Assembly: GCA_947247005.1 (NCBI GenBank)
Contig: OX365947.1
Coordinates: forward strand, 35,172,760-35,236,759
DNA: 64,000 bases
Direction: 5' to 3'
Origin: Spisula solida
Lineage: Eukaryota; Mollusca; Bivalvia; Venerida; Mactridae
The notes under the pieces were generated by a model. It did no database searches, was not told the origin of the DNA, and saw only the letters and a program-made list of their open reading frames with translations. Positions 12,558 through 24,079 of this stretch are shown in pieces (positions within the stretch are counted from its first letter, which is position 1; the number at the start of each line of letters is the position of its first letter). The translations under genes were made by a program, and so were the position numbers.

Positions 12558-13760
12558 CAGGGCTTTTTTTCACTATATACGAGGGGCCTATATTAGGCCC
12601 CTTCACAATTTGCTATAGGCCCCTTTCACAAACCTAAAAGGCCCCTTAATTCACAATTAGAATATGCGTCATGGTTTTTGTAAAATCAACTTCACAAAGC
12701 ACCAAACAAACAAATCACAGACAAGTCAAATAATAATAGTTCCTGCGAGTAAATGATGTACCGAATTCATTTGACAGAGAATTGACAGGATCCTCGACCT
12801 TCTAACTGCATAATTCAACAGTGGGTGTGTATAAAATTAAGCATGAAAATCTCAAAATTGTGAGAAAAAAATAAGCGCGATAGGCCGGTAGCTTTCAAAA
12901 TGGGAAAACTATATGCACGATAATTTGACATACGAGATTTATCAACAAATTGTTAAATAACTTCATGTATAACAAACCAATTTTCAAGACACTAAATTGC
13001 ATATTATGACTCCCTTGTTTCATACACGCACGTTAATTAACGTACGTGTTTCATATAATATGTACATGTATATGCTTATAAATAAAACCTCGTATCAGTT
13101 CATTAAAAGGTATTATCATAAGACATGTTTTCAGTGTTCAACAATATCAAAGATCATAAACCAACTCCGATAATTCCATGACACTTGACTGGGAAGCGCT
13201 GTGCTTATAATGCAGCTGCAGTCACCTGCTGTTAAGATCCATGGTCTCAAAATTGCCTAGCGCTCACTGAAATTTCGGACAGTTCTGATTTCTTCGGTAA
13301 ATTAACTATTGCAATGCGACAAAGACCGATGTTATCTTCATGGCATAATGGAATTAGTCTGGTTCACGACATTCTTACAAAATGCAACTTTTTTTGGAAT
13401 TTTTTTGAAATCGTAAACCATCGAGAACAGGTCATGTGCCCCTCCATGGACTTTTTACTTTATGCTATCCAATATACCTGCTCGCTCAAGGCTCGCAGGT
13501 AATAACAGTCATATATTCCTGTACAGGACTTGATATAAAGTATTATATCATAGATACATGCATGTTTGGGAAAAGTTGACAAAAAATGAACTATCAACTG
13601 AAAAATTTTGTATCATAATTTAATGATTTATCGCGTTAAGTTTTTCACAATTTGAAAAGTTTCCGCGGCTACTTTTTCACAATTTTGAGAATTTTCGCGC
13701 TAAATTTTCACAAAACAAAAGGGCTTGGGCCTCTTCACAATTCAGCGAAAAAAAGCCCTG
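12558..13760. mobile_element. hAT-like element, CAGGGCTTTTTTTC termini
   Basis: The 14-bp inverted ends CAGGGCTTTTTTTC and GAAAAAAAGCCCTG are flanked by GTTTG on both sides. Because the uninterrupted outer-element sequence can be inferred from its left arm, this looks like a true 5-bp duplication. CAGGG ends are typical of hAT. Just inside both ends lie clusters of 'ttcacaatt' (about 12600-12655 and 13645-13745), the kind of subterminal repeats that bind transposase. No transposase ORF is present; the 62-aa frame at 13314 is not conserved. Confidence 0.8.
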
Positions 13761-13797
13761 GTTTGTAGGGGGGTGAGTTGGTAGGGGGGTGAGTTGG

Positions 13798-14390
13798 TCG
13801 GATACCAAAATTCACCATATCGACATTACATGGTAATACCCGTTATACCGGATTATTTTGAGCGACAATATGCGAGATATTCCGAATATACGTCAGGCGG
13901 GCACCCGCATATAGCGTAACGGTATAGAGCAACCAGGTACAAAAATCACGATTATTTTAGCCAGGAGCTATTCTGCAGCTATGCCTAGTCCCAACTGAGA
14001 CCAAACGTATCATTTCAATACATTACGTTAGGTCTCACCGGGTCCCAAGTACATGTATGTAGCAGTTTGCGACACGATTCTTTGTCGCTGTTTGGTGACC
14101 GATTATGAGCCATAAAAAGCAATACAAAGTAAAGGCACACCACACATGGCTTCATTAATGCCTTTTCTATCATTGAAAACGAATGATTGCAAGAACACTT
14201 ACCTCATTGATACATAAATTATTCCTGTTTCATTTCACTTCCAAATTTACTGAAATGACCTTATTTACGCCATTGAAGCTGTCCAACAGAGCCGATGTAT
14301 TCTGAATGTTGTTGTTCTGACATTTGTACGAATTTTGATCAGACGAAAAATGGCTATAACTAAAACCCCGTATCCGGACTAAAAACAGGC
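13798..14390. other. Unassigned intergenic sequence
   Basis: I see no gene, tandem array or inverted termini in this stretch. Confidence 0.4.
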
Positions 14391-14628
14391 CTGGGCTATT
14401 CCAAAAAAAATTAAAAAAAGTATTATAATTTGAAATTATTGAAAAGTCCAAATATGTTGTTTCCTAATGTTGTACAGTCATTACAGTCATCAAAACCAAT
14501 CGAGTTCTACTCAGATGTAAAGAAACAAAAAAGTAATGTAGCTTTATAATTCAAAATCTTCCCCAAAATAACAAAATTACAGGAATATTTATTTATGTGC
14601 TAAACAAACAATAATTACTATTTATTTT

Positions 14629-14892
14629 TATGCCCCCCTATCGATAGATGGGGAGGCATATAGTGATTCACCTGTCCGTCCGTTCGTTCGTCCGACCATC
14701 CTGGTTAACCCAAATTGACCGTTTCTTCTAGCATTAATATGGCTTGCTACAAAGCTTTCATACTTGCATGAATGTTGTGTATGAACACTCTCCACACGCC
14801 AGTATCACCTAACCCTTTTTTGACCTTCACCTTGACCTAATTTTGGACTTAGACTTTATGGACAAGGCTTCCACAGGGGGCATAAGCATTTA
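14629..14892. mobile_element. TTATGCCCCCC-ended molluscan dispersed element
   Basis: The block starts TTATGCCCCCCTATCGATAG, has 'cacctgtccgtccgttcgtt' near the left, and closes with GGGGGCATAAG, an inverted copy of the start. A diverged relative begins at about 43790 ('tatgccccccc.atctttgatgaggggtata'). These are abundant in bivalve genomes as I know them. It is non-coding. Confidence 0.65.
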
Positions 14893-15399
14893 TTGAACGC
14901 AGTCTTGTTATTTTATTGTTTTTTTTCTGTTAGAATATATGTTGAAGCATCAGAAATAAGTGCTGAAGTACTTGTGGTATCATATGAAATTAAAAAAATC
15001 ATGTTTTCCATGCTTTATCCTTTTATATTTACTTTCCATGAATTGAAATTCCCTGTATGATAAAGAGAGTGAAACGTAACTGGAAAAACACATACTTTTA
15101 TTTGAATTTGAGTGTGTCAAGCTATATTGAAAAAATCTATAGGCAAACAATAACATACAAATTTTCAAGAAGTTCTACCAGAAATGGGCTTATTTTTGTA
15201 TATTTTGTCACGCTCCTGACATAAAACTTTCAATGTCTTAATTCAATATCTGACATAAAGACAAAACTACCATTATATAGCAATAACAATAGTTAACAAT
15301 TACGAGGCATATTTCAAAAAGAAAACAGTCAGGATAGTGTCCTCAAAGACATTTACACCAAACATAAGAGACAGATTATTGTTATATTATGTTAAAAAA

Positions 15400-15584
15400 T
15401 TATACATCCTTAGTCTTTCTGGCCAATTCCATAACTTCTTCAAGCCTTTCTTTTCTATTTGTAGTTTTAAATCTAAGTTACCTATTCATGCTAATTGGAA
15501 TGAAAATTCTAGCTGTCAAAAGGTCTGAAGTTGCCTTAAAGTATGGCAGCAGTGGTGTCACTCTCCTGACATCATAGCCATTAT
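15400..15584 (-). pseudogene. Coding-like terminal exon fragment, unrecognised family
   Basis: After an acceptor-like 'cattgtag' the minus strand reads (D)NGYDVRRVTPLLPYFKATSD, then LLTARIFIPISMNR, an in-frame TAA, then LRFKTTNRKERLEEVMELAR and KTKDV followed by a stop. The composition and the amphipathic end look like real protein. The inner stop, in an otherwise open 61-codon frame, indicates decay. Treating the stop region as an intron would give only 27 nt, too short. I do not recognise the family. Confidence 0.4.
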
Positions 15585-16125
15585 CTACAATGTTATTTCA
15601 ACCAAGCGAAAAATTACTTTGTCATACTGATTACATAATGCATGATGATAAGTTAAAGGATCAAATAGGTACATGACTTAAGATATATTGTTGAAAATTA
15701 AAACCAATAAATTCTCTGCAGATTTAAAAAGCAACAACAAATTCATATCAACAATGGGAATCGGAAATGGCGATGATGTATATATTGGGTGCCGGAACAT
15801 ACTGTAAATCATTGAACAATAAATATTATTTAATTACTGATAATTTATTGCACATTAATTTTGGAAAATAAATTATATACTCCTCTTCACTCTAAATGTG
15901 AGGCTTTGAAACAAAGCAACGCATCCAGATTATTATGAACATTGAATGAATTCAGATCTTATCAAATTCATGCATTTGTACATTTATACTCTACACCCCC
16001 ACAGAATGAAATCTGGGGTAGATCATATATATCAGAGTGATTTGTTCTGATAAGTTCGTCTTAAAGTCAATTTCATGGAGTCTGGAAATAACCCATGGAA
16101 GGCATGACGTATTTAAAATATATAG

Positions 16126-16267
16126 AGAAACTCGGGTCACTGTCCGGTGAGAACAATGTTATCAGGCGAGGTGATATCGTCCGGGTGGCGAGCCTTTGGC
16201 GAGTCACCCCGGACGATATCGCCGAGTCTGATAACATTGTTCGATCCGGACAGTGACCCGAGTTTCT
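16126..16267. repeat. Near-perfect 142-bp hairpin
   Basis: The left arm AGAAACTCGGGTCACTGTCC, GAACAATGTTATCAGGCGAG, GATATCGTCCGGG is followed by a short GC-rich loop (gcgagcctttggcgag) and the inverse arm. Arms are about 60 bp. The open frames on both strands here are products of the palindrome, not genes. Confidence 0.9.
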
Positions 16268-17388
16268 ATTTATCATGCAACCAGCACCACGGAACAAGTA
16301 AGGGGCGTAATTCCTCATTTTTTAAAGTTACAACCGAGTTGTGGGTTTTAGTAGATCCAGTAAACCCGCCGATTAACACAATTCAATGTGCTTCCGCGAA
16401 ACAAAATAGTTCTCAATTCTACGCTGCTTAACAAAAGAAATATTTAAAAATAAAATATTTCAATTATATGTTCAGAAAGGGAAACCTTATTAAATGGTAT
16501 TACCAAATAACTAAATTGTGTCATAATAGTAGAATAAAATTTCGCTCATGAATTTATGAAGTTTTTTGAATGAATCATCAATGACGTATGTGTGTGAACA
16601 AGGTCGTTTAATACGTCATAAATCCTTCTGTTATTCTTAACAATGCCTTGGAATAAATATAAACATGGACTATGTGAAACACTGGGTTGTTTGCGGTAAC
16701 TGTCAGTGCAAAATTGAATTCCGGACGGGGGAAATAACTTCAAGAATGAACAGTTTATACAAGCTTACTCGTCTTAGTCAAGTTGGTGGGTGGAGAATGG
16801 CAGTGGGGAGACCTCAATACTTAGAAAATCGATGGAAATAGAATAAGGTAAGACATTGATCTTGTTGTAGAGCCTCTTATATTTTTTTTATGTTTTACCT
16901 ATGAATGAACCATATGTACACTGAATCTAACAATGATTTAACTGACCCACTTAGTCTTAAGATTCGCCAAATATTTCCGACTTTTTTCATTTTAAATGAT
17001 TTTGTATGCGCATCGTATCGAGTCTTCAAATGAGTTCAAAATTGCATTTTCCCAGTGTATTTGATGTGGAACCGTTGTCTATGCATACTCTTTATGTTTA
17101 TTTATCTTTGATGATCCTATGCCAGTGGATTTATGTGTGTTTATTGTTTTTTTCAGGGCCTTTCCCAAATGATTGATCCGTGGATGACCCGTATGAATTC
17201 AAGAAAAAATACACTGGCGTAGCCCTACATGGCGAAGAAATATTGCTGATGTTGGTTGTAAATCTAAACTTTGAATAAATATTAGCTATCAAATGTATAT
17301 TTTTGTAGTTTTCAATAATATGTAGGTCAATTTTAGACGGAATGAGAAATTGGAAAATAGTCCGTGATTTGTGGGCGGAGCCAAAAAG

Positions 17389-17426
17389 TGTTCTCAGGCT
17401 ACTAGCAGCCTATTGACCTGAGAACA
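17389..17426. repeat. Short inverted repeat TGTTCTCAGG
   Basis: TGTTCTCAGGCTACTAGCAG continues to CCTGAGAACA, giving a 10-bp stem with inner partial pairing. A further 'tgttctcaggtc' follows at 17432. Confidence 0.6.
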
Positions 17427-17994
17427 CATACTGTTCTCAGGTCATGTGTTATCAGGCAGTTACCATGGCAGTTGCATGATAAAGTTCATACCAAGTGTAA
17501 CATAATAAAATGCAGTCAAGTTTGCTTGAAATGATATTTATTAACATAATTATGGCCCCTTTTAACTTACATTTTGTTAAATCTTTAATGATTGATTTTC
17601 TATTTTCCAACTTTCTCAATAAGTATAAAAGATTTACTTAAACCTCAACATATTAGATCATTACCAGAGATGAGACCCTCCCATACTGTTACCAGTAGTA
17701 CATTGTGTAGACAAAAGTAGGCTTCCATGAGATCAATTTTTACGAAGATATTGCCCTTTTCTATCATAGAATGTTCACTTTAGACTCAATATCTAGAAAG
17801 ATACATTTTGTATTGACATGAAATTCCAAATAATTCATCAATCACAGTGATTACTTTACTCTGTGGACGAGAGGAGGTAATTGTATCAAGGATTTTGGTG
17901 GAGTCAAAAGGCTCTTTTCAAAGTCGTATTATGGGTATATAATTTGTCACTCTGTGGTAATTCTAGTTAGATTTAATACTATGTTTAAGAATCA

Positions 17995-18085
17995 TATCTA
18001 CATATTCTGCACAATCTATGCTTTATTTTGTGTTCCCTTTTCATATACGTGGGCAGATCCAAAAGTAATGTCACTGGTGCTGTAA
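17995..18085 (+). pseudogene. Coding-like fragment, partner of the minus-strand ORF at 19.4 kb
   Basis: The plus frame reads ALFCVPFSYTWADPKVMSLV and then a stop. The core, 18045-18076, is a 32-nt inverse of 19449-19480 with one mismatch, where the minus strand reads DTWVDPKVMSLFHW. Similarity in the weaker upstream part (HIYIFCTIYALFC against TFLHIIAGALC) is seen more in protein than in DNA. It seems to be a fragment of the same unknown coding sequence. Confidence 0.35.
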
Positions 18086-18202
18086 AATCGTGCATAATTT
18101 AAATAAAGCAATGCAATTTTACACACAGCTATATTAATCTATTTCCAATATAATTGCCAAATTTCATAATAATGCAATTATGTGTTATTTATAGAATAAT
18201 AC

Positions 18203-18325
18203 ATGGCTGAGCAGTGCCAGTGAGTGATAATCGCCCCGGTAGGTTGATAATTGCCAGAGGGCGCTAGCCCGAGGGCAATTATAATCTACCGGGGCGATTA
18301 TCACTCACTGGCACTGCTCAGCCAT
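18203..18325. repeat. Near-perfect 123-bp hairpin
   Basis: The left arm ATGGCTGAGCAGTGCCAGTG, AGTGATAATCGCCCCGGTAG is mirrored by the right arm CTACCGGGGCGATTATCACT, CACTGGCACTGCTCAGCCAT, with 'agagggcgctagcccgaggg' as loop. A remnant with 'cagtgataatcgccctgcgcgaggc' lies at about 18876-18905, so this is a dispersed family. Confidence 0.9.
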
Positions 18326-19391
18326 TCATTGTTCTGTATAATATTTATGTTGTTGTGTTTTCATTAAAACTACTCATTTAAGAAAACACTTACAAGACAT
18401 AACATGTTCCGTAATTGATAGACAAACCCATCGTCGTTTTAGAAGTTGTCCAACTTGGGTCTATTCGTGTAGATCTATCACTTAAATTCTTCGTAACTTT
18501 GTTATTATAAAACGGAAACATATCATATGGGTATTCATTTTTTTGGTTATAAAACTTTCTACATTTTGGTGTATGTTTTTATGTAAAATTCTGAAAAAAG
18601 TTGTTTTTCACATTTGTGTGAATCTCAGTGTATCTCGTCTAGACCTAGTAAACACGGATTTAATTTCTAGATTTTAGATAATAGGTGTAGATTTAGATCC
18701 ATTTGGTCAAGGACTGATACAATTTTGAAATGTGTTATCCTGCATGTCCAAATCTATCAATCTGGTTTGCAATTGATTCAAGAAGGCCTAATACAGTAAC
18801 GTTACGCTCGGCGCCGGTCACTTTTGTGATGCAAATGACGTAAAGCTGCGCGTGTACGTCTTCCAAGGGCTATTATCAGTGATAATCGCCCTGCGCGAGG
18901 CGGGCCAAAAGCTGATAATACTTTAAAAGGGCGCATAATACTTTTTTTTCAATGCAAATTTGTTACTATATATAGTAACATAAGTATTATTGAGATATAC
19001 GTGTACATAGGAAGCCTACTAACGGACATCGCCGCAAGCAAATGACGTTATCGACGTTGTAAACAAATTATGACGTTTCTTACATCATTCCTTTTCAAAG
19101 TATCGTCATTGATGTTCTATACAGCGCTCATGTCTGTTCACCCATATTTTAAACACATTTACATACCAGAGCCTTTATGTAGTGAGGAAAATACATTGTT
19201 ACAGGCCTATCTGGATCCAGGGTCATAGAAATACACCCATGTCTCATCAACTGTAATTATACGCTGGAAAAATAACGTCATTTTTGTTTGCGGCGACGTG
19301 ACGTCAGTGGTATATTTTGAATGTCTATAATAATGCTATTTTAATATTCAAACAATATGATACAAATGATATTAACCAGAATTGAATTACT

Positions 19392-19601
19392 TCACATTTT
19401 GATATAAATTGTATTGCCGTACGTCAACTTATAAACGCACCAGTGGAACAGTGACATTACTTTTGGATCTACCCACGTATCATCATAATTTGAGCACAAA
19501 GCTCCTGCTATAATGTGCAAAAAGGTCCCATCAAAGAATGAAACTATGTTACAAGAAAATGTGTCACACTCCTGACATACACATTTTTGTAGTGTCCCCA
19601 A
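19392..19601 (-). pseudogene. Coding-like fragment, unrecognised family (69 aa)
   Basis: The minus frame reads LQKCVCQECDTFSCNIVSFF, DGTFLHIIAGALCSNYDDTW, VDPKVMSLFHWCVYK. It is cysteine-rich and looks protein-like, and it shares DPKVMSL with the inverted copy at 17995-18085. The repeated 14-mer GTCACACTCCTGAC lies inside it, coding CQECD on this strand. I cannot name the family. It lacks a complete gene around it. Confidence 0.35.
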
Positions 19602-20288
19602 TAATAGTTCTCTAAAATCTTTAATGGTTGTCTTTCATATTTAAAGCATAACATAGGCTTCCAGGAAAATCATGTTATGTTGCATATGTTTGAGGTATAT
19701 TGACAGAATATTGTGAAATATGCCCAGTGTCACACTCCTGACCATTTTAACCATAATTATTCAAAATTAGCTGAAGATAAATATAATAACCATAGAGGTG
19801 GTTATTATACATTAATTGAATCTAGAGACAGTTAACTATATAACATACCTTAAATTGCTCCTGTATATTTACTCATAAAAGTCTTAGAAGTCTTTAAAGC
19901 AAGGATAGGTACATTTTTGTCATGTTTTATTTAACTACCATGTTGAGACTAAAAGGCATCAATTTTGGTTCCTTTATTACATTCTTCATATTATCATCAG
20001 TTGATGCCTAAGACATACATCTATCCCTTAAACAACATTAAACCTTGTTTATCTTCAAGCTTTTTGTAAATGGATGTTCTAAACAAACATTCTTTTTTAA
20101 ATTGTCACACTTTTTTGTCACACTCCTGACGTTTTTAGCCTGTTATTTTAGAATATTTTTTTAACAACTGGTGCTATTTTAATGAAACTTCACAAATTGT
20201 TAAAGAAGAAATTGTTACTAAAGTGTACAGTATCTTTTTTATGAAAGACAAACCCATTCTAGCCATTTTTTTGGAACAGCCCGCCTAC

Positions 20289-22270
20289 ATTATAGTCGGT
20301 CAAGAACGACTAGTCCATACAGAATAATTATTTTGTCTAAGACGAATTTGTCAACTGTAGGTAACTTTTGTTTTTAAAACAGAAATGAATCGCGATGTCA
20401 GATAAACTTTTAATCTAATATTGGTTGTGTAAAGGTATGTTTAACGCTGTTTTTTGTACTTTATGATTGAAATAAGATTTACTACATGGTCGATTGAACT
20501 GTTTAATCCCAAATATGTCGTTCAATTCGGAAATAAAATTTTGCTAAAGACAGCTAAGTTCAAAACTATGAGACTCTATAGTACTGTGGAACGTACGTAG
20601 AGTCTTATTTATGGGACTACAGCTATGCCCTGTTTTAGCCACACTAACAAACTTCTACTTTTAGCATATGCGACAACCGGATGTAAACAATACGTCCGCA
20701 CTGAGCTTGCGCAGATTAAGGCCACGCCCGATTTTACTCAATTTTTGAACAATTTGATAGATCTACAGCTGTTACATTTTCCTGTCTTATTTTTTTCTTG
20801 CTAACGATTTCTGGCGTTCGTGCCATTATATGTTTATAACATACGATCGTGACGGTTATTTTCTTTAACCTCTCGACGACGCTTATAATAATATATGTAA
20901 GTCGTAACTTACTTAAAATGGTACTTTCAAGGGCCCGACCAATGAGTAATCTGGTTGAAAAAGCATAATAATTGCTTCGACGTGCACCTGTTATAATCCG
21001 GTGACCTAGGTTAAGTCTGTTGGTACTAAAAGTCGAAGACTGGCTTTCACTTTGTATTTATTTTAATGTATCTATTAATTGTCCTGTATTTAGCACTGAA
21101 CATTTAAGCATGATATACAGATTACCGGCGAGACTCAACGGCTTGATAACAGGTTTTAGAAGTCGAGAGTCGCCCGGGTTACGTTCTTGAACATTTGCAA
21201 ACAGGTGGGCGTCGAAGCTCTTAATTATTATGCAGTATTTAAAACTAGTTTTATAAGATAAGATAGATATCTTATTATCTTTATTTTATGTATTTTATCT
21301 AAAACTGATTAATTTACACCCAACGCTCGCTATACATTGTACGCATCAACGTCGATTCCGCGAAATCCCGTACTGCATGTATGCGGGTTTTAGCCGTACC
21401 GCTTAAATCAGGCAGCATTTTTAATGTAAACAAACCACTGTAACCTCACAGACACTTTTAACAAGGACGAAACACTACACAAACCTAGCAAAAACGTAAA
21501 GTATATTCATTTCTGTTGTTGAAAAAAATTGTCTACACGTCCAAATAAATTTCTTAATTTAATAAAAATGGTATTTTCTACAATCACACAGTTACAGAAC
21601 GGCCGGCATGTCTGGATTTATAACGCCCAATCCCCATAAATCAATTATTTGACCTCGAATTTCATCATATTGTTAAAACTATGAATTCATTAAATCATAA
21701 ACAAATCAAGTCAATATATAATACAACGGACAATTACATTTGTACCTATAATGATTTTTACAGACATAAAACATAGATGTACCAACTACTTTCCTTTTTG
21801 TTGTACGAACTTGCGCGGCACCGCGCGGCACACTTGATTAGTAAATATTGGCTCATTTGCATAATTTATTCAAAAAAGCAGGAGTTTGATAGTGAGCCAA
21901 ATGATAAGAATTTGTAAAAAGTCTTACTTGAACACAATTACAACATTATTTTACGACCTCGCTGACAATATTTTCGCCTAAATAATATGTTTAAAGCCAC
22001 AATAAGGTTCCGGAACGACGTATTTTCTTCATATAGAAAACACAAATCTGTGTTACTGATTTGATGAGGGACAAATAATAAACACAATGAGCCATTAAAA
22101 TACGCGCTAACTGTCATATATGTGAAATAATCTTTCCTTGAAGATTGGTATAACGAGCCCGGTTTGTTAACAAATACGGCGTTTAACAGCTTCTCCGTGA
22201 CTTTCGGAGACTACCGAGAATTTTCCGCCAGTTTCTGATAACCAATGGATGGTGGATAGCACACCTATTG
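20289..22270. other. Intergenic DNA, no recognised feature
   Basis: About 2 kb with scattered short palindromes (for example agactctatag/ctagagtct near 20572-20610). I recognise no protein, RNA or transposon ends. Confidence 0.4.
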
Positions 22271-22274
22271 CACT

Positions 22275-22888
22275 ATCTTACACTTAAGAAATGGCGCTAG
22301 TTCTTAAGAACTGGCACTGGGGATAAGAACTGGCCCTATAATTAAAAAAACAAACATTAATAAAAACCAAAAATATTTGTATATTATTTGATTGTTAAAA
22401 CACAAGTTAGAATCGAGTTAGTCTAATTTTCATAGACCCGATCTGATATTGCCGATTCTTGACTTTACATGAAGTGACGTTCACAATGGTGATAACAACA
22501 TTTGTCATAAATTATGTTTTATCATTCCAATTGTCCTGAAAGTCACATAATAAGCCCCAAATACTATCAGCTTCCATCAAAAACCTTTAAATCATCTTAT
22601 GTAAGCATTATTATTGAGTTATAGCGCCTGTTCTCTTCGTATCTATTGATTGTTATGCGCCAGTTCTTATTGAAAGGGAGGTGATACATGCATGTTATCC
22701 CAAAATAGGTCATAAGTTTTTTTATCGTTCAAATTGTACTAAAATTCACATATGAATTCCGAAATTCTATTATACTGTCATTTTAAAGCATACAAACTCG
22801 TATTTGTTGTTGGTTTTTGAGTTACAGGGCCAGTTCATATCCCTAGCGCCAGTTCTTAAGAACTGGCACCATTTCTTAAGTGAAAGAT
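22275..22888. mobile_element. 614-bp foldback element built from GCCAGTTCTTAAGAACTGGC palindromes
   Basis: The termini are ATCTTACACTTAAGAAATGG and CCATTTCTTAAGTGAAAGAT. Inside each end lies the palindrome GCCAGTTCTTAAGAACTGGC (perfect at 22848-22867, one change on the left near 22294), followed by 'tgggga.taagaactggccct' and its inverse. The centre is non-coding. Target duplication is uncertain. Confidence 0.75.
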
Positions 22889-23336
22889 TCCCGTTTGTGC
22901 ATACTTCCGATCATTAGCGAAGTTTTCGGAATTCTTCGGAAAATTTAAATGTAAACACTATATAGTATTTTGTACGGAGGACAAAATACTAATTAGCGTT
23001 TTCGGTTGATTATTTCTCAAAGAAGGAACAGCGACCTGAGATCAGATATGGGTCCCTTCTGTCTAATTTAATGTCTAGATCTTTCGATAGTCTTTGTAGA
23101 CAGAAAATACTACCAATTTAAAATTATTAGGACTTTAACTTGAAAAATGTGTATATGTTCTCGCCATCGGTATCGAGCTACGGAAGCGGCAGTGTAGAAT
23201 AAAATGCAATATTTCAAATATAAAGCATTTTTTAGGATAATTCTTGCTAAAGTTTAAAAACAAGGATGTTTAATGATAATGTGCAATAATTGTTTTATAA
23301 GTTTTTCATGTTTAAGCATTGAAAAAAGAATACAGT
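22889..23336. other. Intergenic, no recognised feature
   Basis: Nothing beyond AT-rich sequence and a local 'tttcggaattcttcggaaaat' dyad near 22924. Confidence 0.4.
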
Positions 23337-23413
23337 ATAACCTCCGTAGAGCGACATCTGACAGAGACAGAAAAAACTGCTGCTCTGCGGAGGTGTCGCT
23401 CTGTAGAGGTTGA
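23337..23413. repeat. Imperfect hairpin AACCTCCGTAGAGCGACA
   Basis: AACCTCCGTAGAGCGACATC is matched by the inverse TGTCGCTCTGTAGAGGTT. A second copy of 'gctctgcggaggt' lies inside. A related word set 'acaacctctctagagc'/'gctctggagaggt' occurs at 63417-63492, so this is a dispersed palindromic repeat. Confidence 0.6.
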
Positions 23414-23599
23414 TTGTTTCAGAATGTTGTTCATAGACTATGATTGTACATAATCACGCTAATTTTAAATTGACGTCGTTGTTTGTGATTAAATGTATAA
23501 ATTAGATCTACTCGTAGCTGCGCGTTTTGCGATATAATTCTGAGGATTATTTAATTAAGATCATTGATTACAAAAAAAAATGCGTACAATTCACGGGTC

Positions 23600-24065
23600 T
23601 AGTATTTATTGCTATTAAACGCAACTCTCAACATTATAAACCGAAACCATATTATTTTACGCACATGCCGTATTCAAGTGAATTGTTTACCTTCAAAGTG
23701 TTAAAATCTCTATTACGTCATATCGCTCAGTACACAATTTGCACACATGATCGGTAATTTGTTTACCTCTCGCGTGTAACTTGGTCAGTGCATATGCTGA
23801 AATTGCCAGTTTTAGACGACGTGATAAACAATTAACACGACGTGTACGTGAATTTCCTTTCTTATACTGATCGATAAGCGCGTATTGATAATTCATTTAA
23901 AATTATTAATAACGACTTTGATTTAAAAAAATCGATTTTAATGCATCTCAGCAAGTGCATGGTATGTACAGTGTTACTGTGTCATATTGTCGAACTGATC
24001 CCAAAGATAGTCGCTAATTTACTACCGTATGGAGTTATGTAAACACGTGTGAATATGCTGTTGTA
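23600..24065. repeat. Dispersed repeat family B, copy 1
   Basis: The ordered words 'actctcaacatta', 'acgc.catgccgta', 'cattacgtcata', 'gcatatgc', 'attattaataac.actt' and 'aatgcatctcagcaagt.catg' recur in the same order at 34010-34735 on the same strand. Overall identity is perhaps 65-70 percent by eye. No termini or coding capacity recognised; the 76- and 67-aa frames are chance. Confidence 0.5.
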
Positions 24066-24079
24066 AACCGTGTTTACAT

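Larger units (their letters stand above)
11028..13797. mobile_element. Outer foldback element with ACTCACCC-rich arms, host of two insertions
   Basis: The left arm (11028-about 11150) is built from the 15-mer CAACTCACCCCCCTA and the sequence ACTCACCCTGGATTTGGATA. The right arm is the reverse complement in matching order (12490-12557 joined to 13761-13797): GTAGGGGGGTGAGTTGGTAG, then ATGAGTT, then TCCAAATCCAGGAT. The right arm is split by the hAT-like element at 12558-13760, and the middle holds the long-TIR element at 11208-12325. No target duplication for the outer element was found. Confidence 0.7.
14390..20288. mobile_element. Possible decayed ~5.9-kb transposon (tentative)
   Basis: The left edge reads GGGCTATTCCAAAAAAAATT and the right edge is the inverse of GGGCTGTTCCAAAAAAATGG, an inverted match of about 17 bp. 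Between them the 14-mer GTCACACTCCTGAC, or a one-base variant, occurs five times in the same orientation (about 15207, 15553, 19562, 19731, 20117), and three coding-like fragments occur (15400-15584 -, 19392-19601 -, 17995-18085 +). No target duplication is visible, so the ends may be coincidental. Later insertions lie inside. Confidence 0.35.

Noticed and set aside
15481..15520. 27-nt intron joining two parts of the coding-like fragment at 15.4-15.6 kb
   Set aside because: Too short for a spliceosomal intron; the frame is continuous with one stop, so decay is the simpler reading.
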